Positions 25,666-36,000 of a DNA stretch of 64,000 bases are shown here, piece after piece; within the stretch, counting starts at the first letter, position 1, and each line of letters begins with the position of its first letter. The notes under the pieces are model-generated. The model had not been told where the DNA came from and did not search any database. It saw only the letters and a program-made list of their open reading frames with translations. The stretch is from Haemonchus contortus. Lineage: Eukaryota > Nematoda > Chromadorea > Rhabditida > Trichostrongylidae. Location: assembly GCA_000469685.2 (NCBI GenBank), contig LS997566.1, forward strand, positions 8,910,491 to 8,974,490, read 5' to 3'. The translations under genes and the position numbers were made by a program.

Positions 25666-26289
25666 AGGACCTGGTTGGTCTGAGCGGATATCGATATCGG
25701 TCCTGTCGGGGATGAAGGGATAGTACTAATTAAGTTAACTGAACTTAATGAAAGTTCTGAAGAAACTGTGGTGGTATATATTTCAGCCACGCCTTTCATA
25801 CATACTCTCCATTTCCACGTTCGCCATGTGTGTTGGACTTCTCTATGAAAATCGGGAGGGGAGTGGGGAAAAGTGGCGTTGGGGAAGAGGGGTGGGGCTC
25901 GAAGCGGAGCTTACCTTACAAAGCGGCAAAGAACATATTTCATCGTCGCGATCTGCTTTATTCTGTATACAGTTTCTTGTGACAGTCACACCTACCAGCT
26001 TCGTTTTTATTTTTATTAGATTTGTTTAATCAGAATGACTCCTCCTATATTAGCGACGATCAAGACCGCATTGAAATTGAAGGGAGCAGCCAGTCAATTC
26101 GAATAATCAAAGGACTCCCTGCCTTACAAGTTGCGCGCTCCAATCTTCCATCGCAATCCTGCGATACGCGGCGGGTGCGACGCCGCTTTCGGGGAGAAGA
26201 TTCCGGACCCTCATTTCTGCAGTCATCTGTACACAGAGTGAAAAGTTGGAGCTATTTCATCCTTTTTGTTCAAATATAGTATTACAATA

Positions 26290-27295
26290 TAGCGGACTCA
26301 CGCAAATCTTTTGATGGCCACCACAACAAGCACAATTTCGATAACCACGCATAACCATATTGGGTACATTAGGGCAAATTTGGTGTGCATTTCTAAAAGC
26401 TGTTCAGTTTTCCTCCAAGAAATCCTTCCACTCTATCACCATGACCACAGCGACCTGTCAGTCTTATCGATCTTTTCTTAAAATTCTTCTAAGAAAAGGT
26501 TGATAAGACTTTCAATGTTCGAATATTGAGGTTTTGCTCACCTTCTTCACAGTGTACACCTCTATACCCATAATCACATAGACATTCGTACTGAAATGTA
26601 AGGTGTTCTGAGGAAAATTTTTGAAGTATCCCTACCCACATGTTCTATAGGAGTTCCAACTTCCCGCAGGGAACACTTTCCATGTTCTCCACATAGTTCA
26701 TCACAATTTTCTGAATCTAGAAAAGGGCTATGTGTGATGAGGTAATGCCGCTCGTTGGAGAAATCATTCACGGAAGTGCTTGTGAACCTTCCCATACTCT
26801 GGCACATGAGTTAAAGAATCAAAAGTTATGCCCTTTTGTTTCTAAAAGAGGGTTGAGCAAACTTCAGGATTCGTAGAGTTCATGTTGGATCCGAGGACCA
26901 CTTCGTGGAGGGTTCTCATCGCCTAGATGAGACCCAGATGAATGAAAGCCAGAGTTTGTAGAATCATGCAGCAATCTATATCGGTTGCAAATTTTTTGTA
27001 CACGAATTTAAGCTTCGCCCCATCTATATTTTGTCTCTAAGCACATCATCAAACTCACTTCAAAGCCACATAGTCTGTAGCAGTCCCAAGCAACCTTTTG
27101 ATGGGACCAACGTTTTTATGGGTGATGCCCTTTAGATGAGTACTGGCACTGTCAGAAGGACAACTAGCTATCCAATGATTAACGATTTTTGTTGCCTCAC
27201 CATTTTTCTTGACGATTTCTACCACACAATCTCGCAATACAACACCTGTGCCTTTGATGATGGCTACAGTGTTGTTAGATCCATCGAGGCGTTGT
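26290..27295 (-). CDS. EGF-like domain protein, partial gene
   Basis: A chain of exons in matching phase is seen: 27295-27059, 26975-26902, 26716-26640, 26590-26542. The first encodes an unrecognised segment (GTGVVLRDCVVEIVKKNGE ...). The third and fourth together make a complete six-cysteine EGF-like module (CDELCGEHGKC ... YECLCDYGYRGVHC). The C-terminal exon is ambiguous near 26290-26412: one frame is cysteine-rich (NCACCGGHQKIC), while another gives a hydrophobic helix (MYPIWLCVVIEIVLVVVAI). The donor at 26902 is weak. The N-terminus and signal peptide were not found upstream, so this is an incomplete model. EGF modules usually act extracellularly. Confidence 0.6.
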
Positions 27296-28213
27296 CTAGA
27301 AACAAGTGTTAGTTGTAAATATCTCACAATCAGTGATCGGAAGAGCTCGTGGAATGAATGATAAACATAACAATACAGTAGGCAGGATGTTGTATTTAGT
27401 GTTCAGGATGAGGTAACAGTAAGAATCCTGAGGCATTGGGTGCATCATTACAAAATGGAGACCGAACAGAGTGGATTTTTTTTTAGAATCTGATTTCGTT
27501 CGAATCTCGCCACATCTATTTCCAGACTAATACATAAAACTGATCAAGGCATACGGGAAAAGTGGCATTATCAGATAACTCCATCAGACCGATTTTATGG
27601 TAACTCATGAGGAATCTGCTTTCCTGGGAGGCTCCGAGCTCAGGAGGTGAATTCCTGAGCACGGAGCCTAATTGTGGTGCACAGATAGAACGAAGCTTCT
27701 TGTTGTGTGCAATGGAATGGTCAGTTTAATCTGCTTCGATTCAGCTGTCTACAATATGTACATTGGAGATGCCCGCATGTCGAAGCCTGATGTGAAAGGA
27801 ACCCACATAACCGTGATAGAGAGCTACATAACCATAGAACTAAATAAGTGCTGAATTCGTTGGCCGTCTAGAATTTTTCAAGGTGATCTACACCGCCCTT
27901 GACGAAATATTTGTGAGAAGTAGAAATGACCAAAATAAATTAAAGGGACACTTTTTTTATTTCCCTCATTGGATAGTGAGTTGAAAAGGCCCGAAATAAG
28001 TTCCTCACATGACACTCAAAGTGTTTTCGTCGTCTTCTGAAGGTAACTCGCAGTCCAAAGTGACGACCTTATGGAAAGGACTTTCATTTTCAGTTGTCAA
28101 TCCGAGCAACAGGCTACAAAAATGTTTTTGCTCTTTGATTTCTTTCCTTCCTAACGTTGACCACTCATTTCGCTGAAAATTGGACTACGGTACGAATAGC
28201 TACAGTAGAAGTA
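27296..28213. other. Stretch with no assigned exon
   Basis: It should contain 5' exons of the EGF-like gene if that gene extends upstream, but none could be chosen. A 60-codon + strand frame at 27672-27854 has no recognisable domain. Confidence 0.4.
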
Positions 28214-29494
28214 TTAGGTTGTAAGGAAAGTTCTGGCCGTTCACACGCACGCGCCATATGAATTCAAATTTCAGCGGTTGTCCATTCAGACTAATTGACA
28301 TTTTGTGTTCCTTAGATAAGTCATTAATTGCTCTTTCTGTCATAGCGCTTTCCCCAAAGTCTGTAAGGTTTTGAAATTCTTAGGAGGTTTTTTGACTGAA
28401 TGGATAAGACTGCTTTTTGAACGGCTTCACTTCATGAGTTCAAACTTGGTCGAACTACGAAGGATGCAGCCACAAACATCAACGTTGTATGGGGAGAAGG
28501 CACTGCATCGGAGGCAACGTTTGTCGCTGGTTTCAGAAGTTTAGAAGTCTAGACGGGTTACTCGAAAACGAAGAACGAGTTGGTCGACCATCGTCAGTTG
28601 ATCACGATGTTTTGCTAAGAGCAATCGAAGAAGATCGACGTCAACCTTTGAGAGAGATTGAGAAGAAGGTGGATGTCTTCCACACAGTCGTTGCTGCCCA
28701 TCTCAAGCTGCTTGAAATGGTGAAGAAGCTTGACAAGTAGGTGCCACACGACTTCACAGAGCGGCAGCAACTGAATCGCCTAGAGGTTTCAAGTCTGCTG
28801 TTGAAAAGAAATGATGTTGATACTTTTCTCCATCGTATTGTAACGTGTGATGAGAAATGGTTCTTGTATGATAACAGGAAGCGTTCTGCTCAGTGGGTGG
28901 GTGTGGATGAGCCTCCAAAAAATTTCCCAAACCAAGTTTGCACGTCACGAAGACAATGATCACAGTTTGGTGGTCCAACCATGGATTAATCCACTACGCG
29001 TTTCTTCCTTCAGGTCTAACTAGCGCCGCACAGTCATATTGTGATCAAATTCACAAGAATTGCACGAAACTGGGGCAAATGCAGCCAGCACTAGTCAGCC
29101 GCCACGGTCTACTGCTCTTACACGACAATGCGCAACCGCATGTGTCACGAATTGTCTTCCAGAAGTTGAACGAGTTGCGAATCGAAGCTCTCCCTCATCC
29201 TCCCTACTCACCAGTCCTGTCACCAACCGACTACCATTTACTCAAACATCTGGACAGCTTCTTAAAGGAACGATTGTTCAAAAATCAAGGCGATGCGGAA
29301 GCTGCCTTTCTCGAGTTTTTGGAATCCAGTTCTCCGGACTTTCATACGAATGGAAAAGACAGACTCGTATCACGTTGGCAAACATGTGTAGAATCGAATG
29401 AGGCTAACTATAAGTAAAAATGTTCACTTTGAGATGAGTTATAACTTTTTGAAAAATAGCTGGCGAAACGGCCAGAACTTTCCTTACAACCTAA
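28214..29494 (+). mobile_element. Complete but inactivated DD34D mariner, bandit/Hsmar1-like
   Basis: A 1281-bp element with inverted ends TTAGGTTGTAAGGAAAGTTC (the right end is its complement) and TA duplications at 28212-28213 and 29495-29496. The + strand transposase is readable end to end: WFQKFRSLDG, a GRPSSVD hinge, VTCDEKWFLYDNR (first Asp), ITVWW, LLLHDNAQPHVS (second Asp), [12 protein letters not shown] (third Asp, 34 residues later) and a SRWQTCVESNE tail. It is dead: there is an in-frame TAG at 28738-28740, a frame change near 28940-28960, and a diverged N-terminus before 28490. The family resembles the hookworm bandit mariner and human Hsmar1; that placement is from remembered family features, not a search. 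Confidence 0.95.
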
Positions 29495-30083
29495 TAGTTT
29501 GAGTTGTGAAGTATGGCTGCGTTGTCATTCATTGCTTGAAATTGGGGTCTCTATGCAGAAAAACTGTTGAAAAAAAAGCTACTTATAATGATAGGAAGGA
29601 ATGAGCGGACAATCCACCCACGGAATGCTTTTCTACGACAATTTGTTTATGCCGAGAGTCTCCCACTCACCCCCCCCCCCCTTCAATTCCGAGCCCTGCA
29701 GTGTATGAAGGCGTAGTTTTTACATATCCATCTCGAATTGAATGTTTCAGGACTTCAGTTCGGAGATAAGATCAGCTTCTTGAGCGTGCGTTCTATTCAT
29801 TTCAAGGATTTTGAAATAAAAAATAGACCACGGACCAACTTGCCAATAGGATCAGCCGCATTCTATGGAGGACTTCTATGAATGAACCTCCAGACCCTCC
29901 AGTTTCGAACTCTCTTGTTTTTCAAAAAGCATGTTTATTCGAATTCACCATACATGACAGCTTTATTAATCACATAACTGACTGGATGATTAGAGTATAA
30001 GTAGCTCTTTATTGAAGGCAGACATTATTTCATTCATTACGAAGATGGTGTGAAGCGAATGCCATTCTCTCAACTAGCATGGC
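29495..30083. other. Intergenic, with a poly-C tract
   Basis: Contains a C-rich tract near 29670-29682 and no recognisable gene. The DCXR-like gene's stop codon lies at 30086-30084, so this is also its 3' flank. Confidence 0.5.
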
Positions 30084-33000
30084 CTACATCCTTGTAAAAC
30101 CTCCATCAACCGGCAATGCTTCTCCCGTAGTCATAGCAGACGCGTCACTCAGTAAAAAGAGAACGGCGTTGACGACGTCTTCAACTTCTAAAGAGCACAT
30201 AAGTCAGAAATCAGAAGAAAGTTGATGAAAAAGACTCAATGCAAATGAAAATGAAAGAGAGGAGAAGGTAGAATTAAAAATAGTGACCTACACTACTGAT
30301 AATGGATATTTTTGGGTAAAAAAATTACCTGCAAATTTACCGAGTGGAAGCTGAGAAAGCATGGCAGCTGCTTTGTTCGGTTCGCTCCAGTTCTAAAAAC
30401 AAATCGCTAGCTGTTGTGAATCAATCTTCTCAATTCATATGTACATTGCTTCGATATTACTTTTCGGAGCCTCTCTTCCATTTCGGCAGCCTTAGTTGAA
30501 TTCCACCCTGAAGAAAATCTAAATCCCGGCTATTACGGATGGCAGTTGAATTACTATTACAAAGGGAGCCTAGCAGAGGATCTGAAGTTTCTCTTCTCAA
30601 GGTGACATCTGGAGACGCTCTGATCCATAGAGAACATGAACAAAATGTTCGTTCGGAATATATCCCAAGAGACACGAAAGGCCATTAGTCATTTAGTTAT
30701 GACTAACAAAAAAATTATCTACAACGAGGAAATAAAGGGCCATTAGAAGAGAAAATCGAACGAAATGTCAAGATGTCATCAAAAACACCATTTTTAAAGA
30801 ATGTCTCGAGTTTTCCTTTTACTCTGAGGGAAACTTACCCTAAAAAAATTATCAAAAGACAAAGTAAAGAATGATCTCCAACTTCTTTTTGTTTTAACCT
30901 CGGCATTCTCGTTAACTTTGCTAGAATTCTTTGGCGTTCCAGGTTTTTAGGTGGAACACTTTATTATGTAGCTGCCTAACGTTTCGACGTAATTGTCGTC
31001 TTCAGAGTCCAGGCTCCCACGTTAAAACGGATAGAATCCGCTGAATTAATAAAATAAAGAATCAACGAAAGAAAATTCATCATATGAGTTTATGCTTTGA
31101 ACTTTTGAAGTCTGCTTGCTTAGTATAAGCCGAGGGATCAGCAATCAAGGCGCAAATCATTCCATATCCAATGAAAGTAAAAAAACGTGAATGGCATTCG
31201 TATTCCGGCTCTTATTTGATATGTCAAGCCCTGGGCACACCGGAATATTAAGTTTTCAACGGACATAGTAACTTTTCGATAAGCTTTTGTACAAACGCTA
31301 CAAAGTCCATCGAGAGCCTGATGTTTTTGGCGCATACACGATGTTTAATAAGTAAGAAGCAGTAATCATAAGTTGCTATACGAAAGTACTAAGATACAAG
31401 CGATGTTCAAACCGATTCCCTTGACTTGCAGGCGCAAGTGGACACTTTAATCGATGCCGTCTAGGACGTGGATGTGAAAAGCCCAGCAGATTTCCAGCAC
31501 ATCACATGGCTATTACGCATGATGCTGGTCAGTAGACGGCCTTGAAATCAGAGTTAACGATAATTTTGAGTATCTAGTCTTGGACGAATAGTGGAAGTGT
31601 CACCCCGAGTAAAGCAAAAAGGTTTAAAAAAAAACGCGAAGAATGGCGTATTTAGAGAAGTGTGGGGCAACAAATTGCTAACATTAGGGGTTGAACAAGA
31701 ATGTGACGACAAAAGTTGCATGGAAGGTGGTATTAGGGTGCCCCAAAAGTTTGGGAAAATTTTGGTCATGAATTTCGCAACCATGTTGCACAAGAAAGTG
31801 CCGGCAAAAAGAGCAGGAAATGGGCACTCTTGGTAGATCGTCAAAACAATAGAACGGTATTGCACTTTATCTTTGGAAGTGAGTTAACATCATTTGAATT
31901 ATGTCCGACCGACACGACTACTGGCGCCTTCTGCTTCAAAACTACCGATCTGGTCACTTCGCCACTCATGCCCGGAATGAATTGTAGTCATCGATTGGCA
32001 CTACTGCACCTTCTCTCGCCACGCTATAGGTGGTACGGTCGCTTCTCTAGAGGAGAGATTCACTTCGACGAAACGCCACGAAGCGGACGTCCACGTTCTA
32101 CGAAGACCGACATTGTCTTAGCCTCCGTCCAAAGCAATCCTTCTCAGAGAAGTGAAGAGGACGACTTCTGCTTCCCGTTCCACCATCGACGACCTCCTAC
32201 GCAGGCGTGCTTTCGCGCAGCACTTCTTGCAGTTATCCCACACCTTGACTGAGAGCGAGCGTCAGGTGCGGGTCGATGTGTGTCGGAAGCTACTCGACCG
32301 CAAGCGAACGGTGGCTTGGACAAGCTTCATCATCGCTCAAGATGAGAGGTGGATTTCCTATGAAAATCAACACAGGAAGTTGCAGTGTCTACCAATCGAC
32401 ATAAGGCCAAAAGCGTGGAGCACACGTCAGCAAGGAGATGATCTCGTTCTTCTTCTGCTCCGCCGGCTGCTTTTACCATGAGATCCTACCTGAGGGTACT
32501 GTTATGACTGCAAGGGTATTCTGCGACCAGCCGCGGGAGATGGTGTCTCGAGCCCCGGTTTCAAACTGAATGCAGGGAAAGTTTCCGATTTTAATGGACA
32601 ACGCTCGACTACATTATGCTAGGGCGACGGCTGAGGGGCTGGAAAGGCTTGGGATTACCTGGCTGCCCCACGCCCCATATTCTCCTGTTCTTAGTCCTTG
32701 CGACTACCACGCCTTCAGAAGTCTACAAGCTTACATCAAAGGGAGAAAAATTTCATAACCGTCAGGAGGTCATGTGAAGTAGATGAATAGATCGCGTCGC
32801 GCTCCTCTTCTTCCTGGATGAATGGCATCAGTGCTCTGCCCAGTCGATGGAGGGACGTCGTATCTAAAGAGGGCCACTATGTCGATCACTGATTTCACCT
32901 TTTTGTTGTAGTATTTTTGTGTTGAATGGAAGAAATAAATTTTCTCAAAACTTCTGGGTCACCCCAATACTTAAGCGATTTTTCTATATGTGCGTGCACT

Positions 33001-36000
33001 TGCGTAGAGCTGATTACAGTGAGCTGCCTGCATGTAATGTGTGCGTCCCACAGTGGAAAGCTTCAACCTCTACAGCCACCACAACGCCCGTAGAGCTCTT
33101 CCGTCTCTGAGCGCGTATCACCCATTGGCAGCCATTATTTAGCAAACCAAGCTCCCGTATAGATGCTATATCAATTTCAACACAAAGTAGAGGACAGTCG
33201 AGGGGACTGATTGTGAGTGCAATTTCATCGAAATCGACAGCAAAGTCTTTATGAGGAGTGCAAATTCCGATGAAATTGCCCTCACAATCAGTCCCCTCGA
33301 CTGTCCTCTACTTTGTACTACTACTTTCTACACTGTACCAAGAGTCAACAAGAAGATGAACTGTGCAATCAAACTATGAACAAAACTAAAGCAGCGTTTG
33401 TAACGAGACTGAATGGAGCGCTTTTTTGCAGCCTACTGAAATAGTTCTTTTCGAAACAAGATTCGAAAAGTGCTTTGAAGCAGCATCCAACTGTAGGATA
33501 ACCTCCAATCAATAAACTAGGAAAAAGTGTGTCACGTCCCGCGTAGCTCCGACAAGCTTAAGCACTAACGCATTTCTATTATGGAAATTTTATTGTTAAT
33601 GCTTTTATGGAGCAATACAAAGTGCCTCATCCCTGCTACAGATGCATCCGGGGCACTGACAATCGGCGTCCCTTCTGCAGGGATCTCCTTCGTGATAGAT
33701 TTTTTCGCCAGGCAGGTCTCCTCTGAAAAAAATCCAGTGAAAAGCTGCATCGAGATGAGCTCTTCAATTTGTTATATTTCGGATGATCTTACCCAGGATT
33801 GTATTCACATACCACAACCGTCCAAGATTCCCAGCAAGGTACAACTACACAACCAATTCTGTTACTCGATTGCCACGCCAACTGGAGCACCAACACTCAC
33901 ATTTTTATTCTCTGTTGGAAAAGTTGGTCCCACCTGACTGTATTTACTCAAGGTCGTGTAAATGTCCATGGTGAAAACGTTCTTGTCAGGTACACCATAT
34001 TTCTGTAAATCACCGAACCAAGCTGCGACACTCTGAAATGAAATTGGCATCGGTACCCGAGAAAAATGCAGTTGAGCGCGATAATCCAACCGTTGCTGCA
34101 GCCTCTGTCTTGTTATTAATCTTGGATGGTATCATATGCATGTTGTTCCCCCATCGCTTCAACATTGCCGCCATGTTCATTCCAAATGTACAATCCTTGG
34201 CCCATTCCATCGCATTTGCTTCAACATTGCAATCGTAGTTCTATAACAGACCACCGAATAAAGCGAAATGGCACTATCCTTCCTTTATTATTTCAACAAT
34301 TTTGGAGCCCTAGAGAAAGTTTCAGTTGCGTGACTTAGGATGTGACACTGTATGCAGCAACACTAGAGCATACCACTTTCAACATCCTAGCTGCTTTTGG
34401 AGCAAATTGTCCAGGTTTTCCTTTCGCCTGTCCTTTAGCAATAAGCGATCTAGACAATTTCTAATCAAAATTCCACTACTACAGCTTATTCGCTTGCTGA
34501 AACTCACCGATACTCATTGTGCTTGTCGACGAACATCTTTCTAGCTTCATCGGTCATTCCATTATTAAGTTCGGGGCACGACCCAGCTGAAGGACTTTCT
34601 TTTTGTAATCGGATACTTTATGCTAGGGCCCTTCGTGAAACTGATAGTTCAACAATTCACTATTAGGCAACCTAACGATTGTTGTTGGTTTCTTTGTGGT
34701 GGTTGTTGTTGTTGTAGTGGGAGCTGCTGGAATAGGAACGTATTCTGGAGGTATGCAAAGGGCCTCATCTTTGCTGCAAATGCAGTCAGCGCATTTGCAG
34801 TCGGCGTCAGTTGTACATGGATCTCCCATCTCGTATACCACCCATCCAGGATTATCGCCTCTGTAATGCAGTTTTTAGAATGAGCCAGAATCAAGTTAAC
34901 TACCGTATATCTGGGCTCACGAAGGGTTATAATTGCATCCTGCGATTGTCCATGGCCATGGCTCGTTTTTTGTGCAATATGAAATCGCGCAACCAATTTT
35001 GTACGTCCATTGCCAGACCACCTGCAATGACAGACTGTCGATACAAACTCATCCCACAGCAGCATATTCTCCTGTCACCTGCATGTAGTGACCAGTTTTG
35101 TGTTCATTAGGCGAGACTACAACATTGTTCTCTGGCATTGTTCTCTGGAACACCAAAAACCTGTAACTCCTGGAACCATGATATGACGGCCTGCAATTGG
35201 ATGACACTATTTCCAGGGAAGGCACATTTAGTCTTCCTACCGTTTTATCTCAAATTCTTACCGTTTCTGCAATTGACGGCCAGGTGAAATTGTAGTATTG
35301 ATCTCCCACCATATATAGGTTTTGTCCCCAGTAGTTCCTCTCCGCGGGCGGGTTGTGATAGAAATGGCACTGCTTTGCCCATGCCATCATGTTTGCTTCC
35401 ATGTTGCAATCATAACTCTATAAGAAATTCGAGAAGCTGTTCCTTTGACACGCTTGAGCAAAGTTGAAGCGGGCTCCCTCCAAACGGAGTGATACAACGT
35501 CATACCACTTTTAACATTCGAGCTGCTTTTGGAGCAAATCCCCCATGTGCATTCTTAGCCTTCCCTTAGCAACATATGATCTGGAAGATTCCGATCATCC
35601 CAATTGTATTGCAATCCCATAGTACTTTACATAGACGGTACAAACCGAATCTTATTGTGCGTGTCGACGAAAGTTCTTCTGACTTTATCTGTCATGCCAC
35701 TATCAGGTGGACAGAAATCTGAAAACTACTCATTAGATTAACGACTTTGCTTGAAGAATCCTGAAACCGAAAAACCGATGGAAACGCACCAGCGTCAGAT
35801 AATGGCGCGAAGAGCACCTAAATATAAAGTTGAGAAATCTGCTTCTGTTCTATCATTGGTCGGAAGTAGTAAGCTCACCAGACAAACGATTGCCATAGGT
35901 ATAAGCATAACTAGCGGTGAATGTGCACGTCTGTAGGATCTTGACAGTCCTTTTATACTGCTGTAATCTGCATGAGATCATACATTCGAAGTTCAAAGTT

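Noticed and set aside
33581..33937. 118-codon frame on the strand opposite the left CAP gene (and its mirror at 38771-39127)
   Set aside because: It overlaps CAP domain-2 exons antisense and disappears as a separate gene once those exons are modelled.
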